Below, in pieces: positions 34,369 to 44,099 of a DNA stretch of 64,000 bases. Every line of letters starts with the position of its first letter. Position 1 is the stretch's first letter. Source of the stretch: Eutypa lata (lineage: Eukaryota > Ascomycota > Sordariomycetes > Xylariales > Diatrypaceae); the NCBI GenBank assembly GCA_022661535.1, contig JAKULF010000015.1:620001-684000 (forward strand), given 5' to 3'. The position numbers and the translations under genes were made by a program. A model generated the notes under the pieces. The model did no database searches. It saw only the letters and a list, made by a program, of their open reading frames with translations, and was not told the origin of the DNA.

Positions 34369-35283
34369 ATGAAGCCCTTTTCATCTGGTGGCTTCATATT
34401 TCTTCTCCTGACACACCTCCCGGGTACTCTAGCTCAAGACGATGGGTATATCGGTTACGACCTCAAGAAGCGTGGAGATCCTGAGTCCGTCAACTACGAG
34501 ACAGCCAACACACACGGTGTCGTGCTCCCAGAAGAGCCGGACGTCTACCTGAATGCGTCGGTGTCAGTGGGAGTGATATCTATTGAAGTTGAGAATATTA
34601 CGGCAAAGGTTAATCTTGACGCCAAGATTCTAAATCTACTACATTTCACAGCAGGCGTGGATGCTTCTATCGACAGGGTCTCGCTGAAGATCGAGAACGT
34701 CAGTGCTAAGGTCCAGCTCGAAGCCAGGTTAGGAAATGTGGTGCAAATGGTTAGCGACGTGCTCAACACCATCGACCTGAATCCCATTGTCGCGACATTG
34801 GGCAACACGGTGGGCGACGTCGTTGGGAACATCACGGACACAGCCGGAGGGTCCTCATCATCGGGAGAAAGTACGACTTCCTCGGGCAATTCCAAGCGCG
34901 ACGTGCCTCCGAACTACAACATCCTCCACAACATTCTCTACAGCGTCAACGACTACTCGGGACAGACACACACTAATCGCGTCTTGTCACAACAGGGTTC
35001 GATCTACGATGAGGCTCTTGATAACAATGGCAATGAGCTCAGCCGCAAGGTAGTGGGAGACTACAGCAGCGACATGACCTTCACCGGGCACAACCGGACG
35101 ATAACCACCGAAAACGAAGAGACGCAGTTTGAGCTGGGCTACGAATACACCCCGTTTGCGGGGTTGGATATCGTGGCATATGTCTATGTGACTCCAGAGG
35201 GAGAGGTGGTTAAGACGAAGATGATTGCCGAGACGGAAGGGGGTGGCACCAGCACTATTAGCAATGATGATGAGGACCTATAA
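34369..35283 (+). CDS. Secreted protein of unknown family, divergent paralogue
   Basis: Intronless frame of 304 aa. Signal peptide is about 1-22 (GGFIFLLLTHLPGTLAQ). Two tandem related units are visible: VGVISIEVENITAKVNLDAKI and IDRVSLKIENVSAKVQLEAR (about 63-128). A hydrophobic heptad-like segment (LNPIVATLGNTVGDVVGNIT), a Ser-rich linker and a C-terminal domain follow, with YSSDMTFTGHN and YVYVTPEGEVVKTKMI. Unit order, spacing and the MT(Y/F)TG segment match the gene at 32485-33560, so the two are paralogues of nearly equal length (304 and 306 aa). An internal KRDVPP site could be a protease-processing signal. Function unknown; extracellular or cell-wall location inferred. Confidence 0.75.
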   Translation: MKPFSSGGFIFLLLTHLPGTLAQDDGYIGYDLKKRGDPESVNYETANTHGVVLPEEPDVYLNASVSVGVISIEVENITAKVNLDAKILNLLHFTAGVDASIDRVSLKIENVSAKVQLEARLGNVVQMVSDVLNTIDLNPIVATLGNTVGDVVGNITDTAGGSSSSGESTTSSGNSKRDVPPNYNILHNILYSVNDYSGQTHTNRVLSQQGSIYDEALDNNGNELSRKVVGDYSSDMTFTGHNRTITTENEETQFELGYEYTPFAGLDIVAYVYVTPEGEVVKTKMIAETEGGGTSTISNDDEDL

Positions 35284-36201
35284 CTAACGGGTTTACCATG
35301 TCTCTATGATGAATAATACTCATATTTCGCGAAGGTTAATGCGAGCTGTGCCTAGTTGTTTCCCGTAGAGTTCCACCGTGGTTTCTGTGCTCTAATATGA
35401 CAATATAGATGATAGATTGCCCATTCGCACAAGCCATCCACTTCAACTGGTGTTGGTAACTTTCTGATTTCTGTGGATGCAGGTGTCCTATGGTCTCGGA
35501 GAGCGCCAATCAATTACAGTATTGGTCACGAACAGCGAAGGGCGTTCGAGTGCTTCGCTCACTGCTGGTAGGCTGAGGAATAGGGATCTTTGCTCAGGGC
35601 AAGCTCGATGGTTTAGTTCTGTGGAAATGGTGCGGAAGGCCGCGGACGCCAATACATATTTTCTAGCTTAGTATTGGGCCATAATTCATAGATACCTAAT
35701 CTACATGTTTGAATGATAGTTCGTATGAATTAGTATATATCGTCTTTGTACTTCAAAGGTGGGGCTGGATATTCTTGGGCGGAGGTTCCGAAAGACATCA
35801 TGTGTGACAGTTAACGATGAATAGAAAAGTGAATGCATTTCGATGATTGATCGTTCATAAGCCATTCCTTCCTTTATTGTATTCCAAGTATGGGAAGCAT
35901 TAGTACATAGACTCGATGGGTAGTTCTTCACATGGAACACTGTAGAACCCGATGAGCCTCGTTGAATAGGGTACCAAAATACTGATGATCTTGATTATAC
36001 GAGGTCGGCCAGCCTTCGTGGTATGAATTGCCATGCAGTGCAATATCACATCATATCCTACAGAGAGAAAATGTAGCAGAATCGCATTGTTGAACTTAGA
36101 GAAACTTAACTATCTAGGACAAGGTGCCAATAGGGTTGTAGCCCCTTAGTAGACCAGCTATTCCAGCACGGGGTCGGTGGTTTCAGGAAAATCAAGGTTC
36201 A
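35284..36201. other. Intergenic
   Basis: About 920 nt between converging genes. No supported gene or repeat. Confidence 0.55.
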
Positions 36202-37666
36202 TCATGGTGTATAAAACCCCTCCCATCCAGCCATCACCTTGGCTTCCATATGGTCGATGTTCGGGGTCGGGAATTGAAGTGTAAGCAGCGCCTCGAACCC
36301 GGTGCTGGCAACCAGCTTTTCCGCCTTCAAGTACACCAGAACGGACTCCTTACAAAACGGAGGCTGGCAAAAATTGAGCTCTCCAAGAGAATCCGCTATC
36401 TTGGCGATGCCGACACCATTCAATAACCGAGAGAAGGGTATTTCACTCGTTCTCTCCTTGTTGTGTTGGATACGAACTATTGGGATATACTCGGGGCGCA
36501 TCACGAGCCAGACGGGTTTTCGAGGCTTCGTGATGTCGGCCACTAGATTGTACTGTGATGGGTAGAGTTCGCATCTGTCTCGGCCTCTCCGTCGCAGGAA
36601 TAGCTGCCCCATATCATAGATGTACTTGGGAGGTGCATTTTCCCTCTTCCACTCCTTGAATCTCCTTTCCTCGTTGGGATCTTCGGAGGAGTAACTAATG
36701 TTCAGTTGATGGACCCTTAGCCCACCTAATCCACGGTCATTGAATCTAGTCTCTCGGTCTCTCGTGGTATCAATTGGGTCCTGGATATATGTGGATGTTG
36801 TGCCAGTCCGTAAGATGTAGTCAATTTGGAATGGTCCACCACCTTGGCTGTTGCAGAACAAGACACAGTCCCGCAGAATTGAGCAGTCGTCTAGGGTATT
36901 CAAAGCTCTCAGATGCTCTACTTTGCGGAAGTCAACTTTCTGTAGGAGCTTCTTCAAGCCTGCATTCGATAAAGCGGGTGGCCTCCAGAAGGTCTCAGCT
37001 GAGGAAATGCCAAAGTTTGACAGCAGGTCTAGTTGCACCCCTGCGCCCTCTATGTCAGGGGGGTGGAGTTGCTTGGAGGTAGATGTCTCGGCCTGGCCTT
37101 GTTTCTTGTATGTTGTCGAGCTGAATTTCTGCGACTTTCCATCAAGTGTGCTTTGATGCGTCGAGACCTTGTCTAATAGTCGGGTGGTGGGACTTTTAAA
37201 AATGCCCTTCGAGGGATCACACAGATGGTGATCATCCACGCGGCTGTCTTCAAGTTTCTCGATACGTTTGACGAGAGGGTCCATTTCCTTCATAATCATT
37301 CCTCTCATGTCCTCCTGCCATGTCGTAACGAGCGGATCCCCAATCTTAGCTCGTAGCATCTCGAAGGATGTCTCGCTCTGTTGAACTCTTAGTGTCCAAT
37401 CCGTAACTTGATCCTTCAGATTCTCTAGAATTTTCTGAACATCTCCCATTTCTTCCTTGATGTGTCTCTTCCGAGTTTCTCTGTTGCCCTTGCGGCGACC
37501 CACAAGATTGACAGCTTCTTGGGAAGGTGCAGGCAGCGGGTCATCTTCGATAATAATGACTTCAGGTGACTCCTCCCTAGGTAGCTTGTGGCGCTTGTTT
37601 GCTGGTGGGTTCTCTGTCTCGTTTTGGGCAACATCTACCTTCCGTTTCTTTTCTTGCTTGGCAATC
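36202..37666 (-). CDS. Coiled-coil protein with nuclear signal, unknown family
   Basis: The frame with an ATG at 37503 encodes 433 aa, but the same frame stays open upstream to about 37666 and encodes a credible N-terminus. That N-terminus has KKRKV (a classical nuclear localisation signal), PPANKRHKLP and an EVIIIEDDPLP stretch resembling a SUMO-interacting motif. Downstream come predicted coiled coils (about 1-90 after the 37503 Met, KILENLKDQVTDW...VKRIEKLED), a charged linker, and a C-terminal globular region (about 180-433) with FQIDYILRTGTT and KPVWLVMRPEYIPIVRI. The true start is probably a small exon near 37867 (ATGGGTGACC), but the junctions between 37680 and 37867 did not resolve in phase. 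Family unknown. Confidence 0.55.
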
Positions 37667-37679
37667 CTGTAGATGACTG

Positions 37680-38817
37680 TTAGTCTAGCTAGCTAAAGTG
37701 TACCTGTTAAAGACTTCAATACTTGGAACTCCAATCTAAGTTGGTATGCTTGGCGTTCTTGTGTAGTCTACGGATGTTAGTCGTGAGTAGTGATATTAGG
37801 ACCTAGATAAACATACCTGAGATGGGAGGGAGCAGGTCCTGCTGGGCCCCGAGTTTGGTCACCCATAGTTAACTCCCGCTGTAAGGTTGTATGTCTTGAG
37901 GTGATGCTTGTACCGTCGTCACTTTTATCACTATACTCTTATGTCACTTCTGGTTGCTGATGTTGATACCAACCATCCCTGCTTATGGTGATATTCCCCA
38001 ATGCTGTATCTCTATCGTGATGTTGTTTGTGAATTTTGATTTGCTAGTATCAGAATCGAGTACACTGGTGTACCGTACTTGCTGGTGGCTGACCACCCGA
38101 TGTATACGCGAGGTGTAGTTGTGTCTTTAGTCAGAGAGCCTAAGGTGTATTTCCTAGGTCTTCGACTGCGATGTCGACCTGACCCGAATTGCAAATCAAA
38201 CCAAAGAGAAAGATGTGTTGCTATAAATTGGGTTCTGGAGAGTGCACTCCACCTCCGTAGATTAGAAAATCATGTGATAAAGTAGCCCGAAGATATCGGC
38301 GTCTTGAGTTTTGTTCTTTCCAGTTCTGTGTGGTTACTACCCTGTGAGGGGGTGGAATTGTAGCCGACACACAAGAGAAGGAAAGGATAAGATGATAGAG
38401 AGTTGATTTCAATTGACCTTATCTGTTGTTGTTTCCTTGTTGTCAGTAAGTTTAGGATGTTATATCGAGCGCGAATATAATAATTTAGTTTTGATTGAAA
38501 CATTTAAAGAGAGACCCCCTTTCGAATCTCTATCCCTAAGTCCTACAAAACCCCTATACATACATCAACACTATGCAGCTTTGGTGGTAGGTACGAATTG
38601 TGGCAAGTGCGACGCCTTGTAGCCGGTACTTGAAATGGCTCTGGAGCCGCGTGTAACCTACCTAGATACCTACCTACTTAGTCTAGAATAATATCAATCA
38701 AACCGCCTCATCAACTTCTTCATTTTCTGATGTATCACACCTCCCCTACGCTTATATCAGTATAGAGGGCACATACAGTGAAAGTTCAATCTACGGAGGC
38801 CGGTCCCCAAATCAGGC
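37680..38817. other. 5' exon region of the coiled-coil gene plus intergenic DNA
   Basis: 37680-37867 holds candidate 5' exons of the minus-strand gene. The rest, to 38817, shows only short ORFs. Confidence 0.4.
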
Positions 38818-39328
38818 GTGACATACCTATTGGCATCCGCAGCACTCCGGACTACATTTCCCGCTCCGACTCCTGAGACCAATACTGGGACTACGACTCT
38901 TCCTACTACTGTTGGTCACAAACCTGAGGACCCAATCGTCATTGATGGCAACAATGATAAAGAGACCCCTGATGCTCGAGTCTCGGTGAGACCCGAAAAT
39001 GCTCCTGAGAGTCCTCATGTCAAGTCGGAAGAACCCGAGCGGACCCCCACCAGACTCCACTTCCTGGACGATGCCGAAACTTTTGCTAATACAGAGTCTC
39101 TTGAACAGAATTTCAACGATGAAAAGGTCTGTTTGAAATTCGCCAGCCTGGAGTCTGCTATACAGTGATCTCCAACGACTCCTCCGTCCAGCATCCACCA
39201 TCGATCCCGATCCGGATCTCGACAAGCTGTTCGGCGTAGAGGAACTTCTACAGGACTTCCTTCATTCCTCGTATGTATATCCATCGTGTGCGCCCCGAGC
39301 AGAGGTGGCGGTGGACGAAGCGCTCTAA
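38818..39328 (+). pseudogene. Frameshifted gene of unknown function
   Basis: The first frame (from about 38818, no ATG at the start) encodes a Pro/Thr/Glu-rich low-complexity protein with DPIVIDGNNDKE, again like a SUMO-interacting motif. It ends LESAIQ and then a stop at 39166-39168. One base further on, the next frame continues smoothly as SDLQRLLRPASTIDPDPDLDKLFGVEELLQDFL to a stop at 39326-39328. A single extra T near 39166 explains the break. A GTATGT donor near 39271 could mean a further exon. Either a recent pseudogene or a base error. Confidence 0.4.
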
Positions 39329-39399
39329 CTCTCTTCCATTTGGTAAGTTCACATAAGTTGCTTCCATAGAATAATGTACTTTCCTTGTGATATTTCTTT

Positions 39400-39480
39400 G
39401 ATCGGAATAATCACTTATTATGACGTTGATTATAGAATAACCGTCACTTGTTATTGAATAACCAGTGATTATTCGAATCC
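39400..39480 (+). repeat. AT-rich repeat, left copy of inverted pair
   Basis: Contains GAATAACCAGTGATTATTC and neighbouring AT-rich blocks. The same blocks occur, inverted, at about 43990-44060. In both places they lie 200-300 nt upstream of a copy of the same unknown coding family. Confidence 0.45.
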
Positions 39481-39792
39481 GAGTATTTTGGTATGTCATT
39501 TAACTTGGTAACGACTTGACGCATATATATAAAGTTGGGCCGGTGCTTATCGCTGCCAATACTAGATGAGGCGGGCCGTGCCTTGACGGCTAATTCCTAT
39601 CTCATCTTTTAACGACGTTGCTATCTCGGTGAGACGATCAATTAAATCGAAGCATAGCATCACAAGATAGAATAGTGCTATTTGCACCGCTTAGCTCATT
39701 GGACGACCTGCTTGTACCTCACGTCTATATTGAGTCGGCTACGAGCAAGTCAAGATGGAAACCGCGTCTGGATTGTTAAAAACATAATACTT

Positions 39793-40350
39793 ATGTATGA
39801 GCAAAAAGCCATTAAAAGGGGTTACCACATCAGGCATATTAAGGCATTAATCACTACCTTCGTACCGGAACTTAAACAACAGCTAGCCGTCCGTAACATT
39901 TTCAACCTTCTTGAAGCCACTTTAATATATGGGTTCTGGTCTGTGGCCTTATTCAAGAACTACGGAATCCCTCATCTTCAACCGCGCAATATGAAAGACT
40001 TGGAACACCAAGGTCTCAAGACGCACAGTGCGTTGGCGGAATGGAGCCATCTGCAGCTGATCCGGGTACTGCCGCCAGAGGACATACGGCTCCACGCGGA
40101 GGCGGAGAACGAGCGAACGAATATCTGCATCAAAAGCTGGCACAATGACCCTCTCGACAAGGCAAGAGTAGCAAAAGAACGGAAGGCCGTGCATGACCTA
40201 GAGCCACTGGGGAAACAGAAACCCCAAGTTGTAGCCAAGTTAAACAACATGATGAGGGTTCGAATTCGAATAACATTTGTTTATACAGTAATAATCAATG
40301 ATTATTTTATATTTATTATCATAATCATAAACTTCTTCGTATTTGGATAA
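39793..40350 (+). CDS. Unknown protein, degenerate copy of LPP-W-DP family (copy 1)
   Basis: From the first ATG (39793) an open frame of about 185 aa runs to 40350. It includes RVLPPEDIRLHAEAENER and IKSWHNDPLDKARVAKERKA. These match LVALPPDEVQRRHEASEKRK and KNWRDDP / RKWYTDPVNNAKIREQRKA of the minus-strand locus at 43199-43725. The last 30 codons are almost pure AT and Ile/Phe-rich, so the natural C-terminus is probably lost. The upstream part (MYEQKAIKRGYHIRHIKALI) is also AT-rich. Family and function unknown; probably not a working gene. Confidence 0.35.
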   Translation: MYEQKAIKRGYHIRHIKALITTFVPELKQQLAVRNIFNLLEATLIYGFWSVALFKNYGIPHLQPRNMKDLEHQGLKTHSALAEWSHLQLIRVLPPEDIRLHAEAENERTNICIKSWHNDPLDKARVAKERKAVHDLEPLGKQKPQVVAKLNNMMRVRIRITFVYTVIINDYFIFIIIIINFFVFG

Positions 40351-41414
40351 TTTGCGATGTCTTGTCTTGACCTTATAGTCCTTGTGGCACGGGCTATACG
40401 GCTTGGAACTGAGGTTCTATATATATATTTTTTGATCCCAAGGTCCATAATAATCTTCTTTCTCTTGCTGTTGCCTGCACGGATGACAGCTATTTATAGA
40501 TACCTAAGGTAGCGGTCAAAAGTTTCTATGTCTCTTGGCGCCAAGCAAAGACGTGAATGGCTATTATAGAGCAATATATTCTTGCCATGATTAAAGCTTT
40601 CAGCCTTGACAAATATAGCGCCGTTAAAGTATCAAGGTAACACTTTAAGAAAATGAATAAGGGAAACAACGTACTGTAGATTATTTACAATAGGTAAAAG
40701 TAAAGCTGTGCATAATGCTGGTTAATGTCTTGGCATAGTGTATGCCCGTGCCACGGAGTCTCGAAACCTTTGACCGTTAGCTTCGTACGTATCTTTATTG
40801 CCCTTTTACCGTCCAGACCGCTGATAATAGATGTTAGTTCCATTAGGCATCTTCGCATTCCAGTGTCATCGAATAACCTTTGAGAGCGTTGGCATGTTTT
40901 GTTGTCTTTGCAGCAGCTATCCTGCAGCTAACAAGACGTAGCTCTACTCCCCGGGTGACAGTCCTTATCCGGAGAGGTGTCGACTGTGCGTTATTCTCTG
41001 CAGCTAGTTGAAGAGCATACCGGAGGCCCTCGTCACGCTAGACGGAAATCGCCTTTGAGTTCAGATAAGCAATACGGTGGATACGGTGGATAGAAAACCA
41101 GCGGCGTTTGCCATCTCTCCGAACGGCGCTTACCTAAAAACCCCGAATTCTCAAGGAACATTGGTTGGTGAGATGACGCAGCTTACTCTTTGGAATACGT
41201 GTGTCATGTACCATTGCGGATCACGTTTTGGGGATTGAGTGATCCGCCCTTATCACTCGAGAAACCAAAGTCGGGCTGTTGACATAATGGGCATCTTGAA
41301 CATGAGGTTAAAAAGGGTGGTTCGACGTCTCTTCCTGAGAGTCTGTCTTTTCTCCAAGACATTCTAGGTATATACGCAGAGCCCTGTTCTTATCACATCC
41401 CTTTTTCGAACACC
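40351..41414. other. Intergenic, AT-rich to mixed
   Basis: About 1.1 kb with no supported gene. The last 100 nt should be the promoter of the DUF3237-like gene. Confidence 0.5.
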
Positions 41415-42173
41415 ATGACCATCCAAAACGCGAGTGTCGGAGCTCTAGAGAGCTATCCGACCACGAATCCGGCCATGCGGATTAGGGTATATCATTCCGC
41501 GAGTTGAATCAAGAATGGAGCCTCCATAGGTACTAACGAGAGATAGGCCTTCTTCAAAGACCGCCACAATGCTGGTGTTACTCACACTGGTTCCGCCCTC
41601 GTAGCTGTGGTATGATGGGTCCCGCCCCGTGTTACCCGTAGCAGCGGCACCAGACGGAAGATAGTTGTGCTGACGGCAGTATAGCCACTTATGGACGGTG
41701 GCGTTATCGAGTCCGTCGGTGACTTCGAGCCAAAATTCAAGTTCAAAATCATCAACGGAATTGACTTCTTCACCGTCGATGCCGACCAGACGCACGGTCG
41801 CGTGGATGTCCATTGCACCCTCGCTGACGACGAGGGGCGGTCAGCTCGCTTCACAGGCGAAGGCGTCGTTAAGCTGACCCCGGAGGTTCTCGCGCTTGTC
41901 TATAGCCAGCCTGATGCGAAGACGCCCCCATTTGGTGCCGCAAGTTAGTTATCTCTCTCTTCCGCTCTCCTTCGTGGTCTTCTCCTGTCATGCCTGTGCT
42001 GATGGATTATACGTATAGTCGAGACCTTCAAGTTCCAGACGGGACACCCTGAGTACAAGGCCCTCGAGGATATGAAGTTCGCAGGTAGTCAGCGCTTTAC
42101 CTACGAAGACGGGGTTCGAACAGGCATAGATATTCGAATCTCTCAGCTCCTCTCTGGAACTGGAATGGACTAG
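41415..42173 (+). CDS. DUF3237-like protein, 3 exons
   Basis: Exons 41415-41486, about 41685-41943 and 42019-42173 give 161 aa in consistent phase. Readable core: PLMDGGVIESVGDFEPKF, HGRVDVHCTLADDEGR, FTGEGVVKLTPEVLAL, then across intron 2 ETFKFQTGHPEYKALEDMKF and GIDIRISQL. The order matches small fungal proteins of the DUF3237 type as I remember them (a G-rich N-terminal strand, a DxxxxxxxDDG block, a late TGHxxYKxLE block). Biochemical role is unknown. The ~200-nt first intron is longer than others here, so the N-terminal exon is less certain. A minus-strand frame over 41445-41813 is a shadow. Confidence 0.6.
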
Positions 42174-42507
42174 GCCTGGAATAATTGTGGCTGACAGGGT
42201 CATCTGTTCATGTTCTAATAGACAGCGATTAGCGTGTTATACAAGGCATGGCATATAATGTAGGGTTAGGCTAAGAGGAGACGGGCATCACAACAATGCT
42301 CTGTTCCGCGTTCGCGATCAGAACCTCTGTTTTTATATTGGGACTGTACCCTGATATATGATAATGCGAACACAATTGAATGAAGACACAGCTTGTAAGG
42401 GGGTGTATAAGTTGGCCGGGAGTAAAACTAAATTGATCCGCTTTTATTATCCCTGGTTGATATTGCAACGCAGTTCCGTAGGAGCGGTCGGCTTTTGGGT
42501 CGACTTC

Positions 42508-42714
42508 TAGCCCTGGAAGATGGCATGGAGAAATGCATTTAAAGTCTCATCATCCAACTTCAAGTTCCTGTGCATGGTCTTTACAACCTGGGCGATGGCT
42601 TAGGTCGTTGCGTTGGGACGGGTTAAAGTCGGCAACCTTGAAGTCCAGCTTAGGCTGCTCCAAGGCCAATCCACCAGCGGCCGGATTGCTGCCAGCGGGG
42701 GTAGACATGGCCAT
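42508..42714 (-). pseudogene. Frameshifted copy of an unknown small protein (copy B)
   Basis: The minus strand starts at an ATG (42714) and reads MAMSTPAGSNPAAGGLALEQ...KVADFNPSQRNDLS. It then shifts by one base near 42598-42604 and continues IAQVVKTMH, LKLDDETLNAFLHAIFQG to a stop at 42508. The second half matches pseudogene copy A at 23418-23680. The natural protein would be about 69 aa. A tiny intron cannot explain the shift. Function unknown. Confidence 0.45.
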
Positions 42715-43198
42715 TTCGTATACTAAAGTTTGTTGAATGGCTGAGGGTCGTGATATGATTTGTCTGTAGATTGCTTGGGGTTCGTAGGCTCGTGAAAGTT
42801 GTTTGAAGTGGGTAACTTCAGAATGACGACAAGTCGTTGTGCAATTGTAGACAGACAGACAGGAAAACTATCGTGAGGTTCGTTGCCTCAACTAGTACAT
42901 CAGATCTACCTTACCTGTATGTATGTGCATACACCGTCAAGTCAAAATAAGGAAACAATACGAATTACGCAAATTGATTCAAACAAGGAAGGCACGCAAC
43001 TGGGACATTATTACATTTTACATTATTACATTTTGACATCTATAAACGAGCCCAAGGGGCCTGCTAGGAACCTCCGCGGGAATTACTAAGGACTGACTGG
43101 GAACAGGATTACTCTACCAGCACATTAGTTCATTACTATACCACCCAGATCAAGACATATAGCTATTACATTAGCAATGCGCATAAATATGATACGCC

Positions 43199-43725
43199 AC
43201 AGACGGCACGCCATGAACTGTGTACCATCAACCACAGGCCAACACGACATTTACACTTCCGGCTGCGAAACTTCGCCATGCGTTTTTATGTGTTTGTTTC
43301 TTCAAGTTGTCCGTCCCAGGGGGCTCGACGCCGCTTGCCACTATCTCTTCCCATCTCTTCTTTGCTTCAAGGTTTCTCTTCTTCACTGCGTTAGCCTTCT
43401 TCACTCGACCACTTTCCGTCTTGGATCAAGCCTTGGCGTTCGCACGATAGCGGGTTCGTGTCTTTTCACTGTTCGCATAAGTCACCCGATCAGCCGCGTT
43501 CCTTTCGAGACGCAGCAGTTCAGAGTCCTGTATCGCCTTCCTCTGTTCCCGTATCTTTGCGTTGTTCACTGGGTCCGTATACCACTTCCTTCTCGATTCC
43601 TTCATCTGTTCCTTGTATGCTGGGTCATCCCGCCAGTTCTTCTGATACTCCGCCTTGCGTTTCTCTGATGCCTCATGGCGGCGTTGCACTTCATCTGGTG
43701 GCAGCGCCACCAGTCGAAGATTCAA
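43199..43725 (-). pseudogene. LPP-W-DP family protein, interrupted by TGA (copy 2)
   Basis: Minus-strand frame of 99 aa (LVALPPDEVQRRHEASEKRK...KNWRDDPAYKEQ...RKWYTDPVNNAKIREQRKA), strongly basic and helical, with repeated Trp-x-x-Asp-Pro units. It stops at TGA (43426-43428). The same frame then stays open for about 75 codons of equally Lys/Arg-rich sequence (KKANAVKKRNLEAKKRWEEI), so the TGA is likely a nonsense change (for example from CGA). Related to copy 1 at 39793-40350, in opposite orientation. Family unknown. Confidence 0.4.
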
Positions 43726-43989
43726 TTCTCATGTTCTGACAAAGCATTGTAAGAACTTAACCCTTTGTACTTTGACTCTGTGATATTATACGGCTGGAGG
43801 AGTGGGACGCCAGAGTATGGGTATGGAATTGAGAATCTATTACATTGCATGCATTAGATGGTTCAAACACCGTCCATTCCTTATGTTTTTATACTCTAGG
43901 TATAAAAACGCATGAAGGTACGAACTTGATGGGTGGTTTTTCCCATGCCCAAGTCATTGCCAAATTAAATGATGTACTGTAGAATCGAC

Positions 43990-44060
43990 ATTTGAATAAT
44001 TCCTAGTTATTCATTAATAGCCAGTGGTTATTCCATTTGCAGGTTTATAACAATGATATT
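43990..44060 (-). repeat. AT-rich repeat, right copy of inverted pair
   Basis: The reverse complement resembles 39400-39480 (shared blocks such as GGAATAAT, AATAACC and GAATAAC...GATTATTC/GAATTATTC). It lies upstream of copy 2 in the same relative position as the left copy does for copy 1. Confidence 0.4.
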
Positions 44061-44099
44061 ATTCCAATTTCTCATTATCCTAATAATAAATATTTACCT

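Noticed and set aside
39676..39760. tRNA-like A box (TTAGCTCATTGGACG)
   Set aside because: No B box, acceptor stem or T stem could be found nearby.
41445..41813. 122-aa minus-strand ORF opposite the DUF3237-like gene
   Set aside because: The plus strand gives three exons in phase with a family-like pattern continuing after 42019; the minus frame has no continuation.
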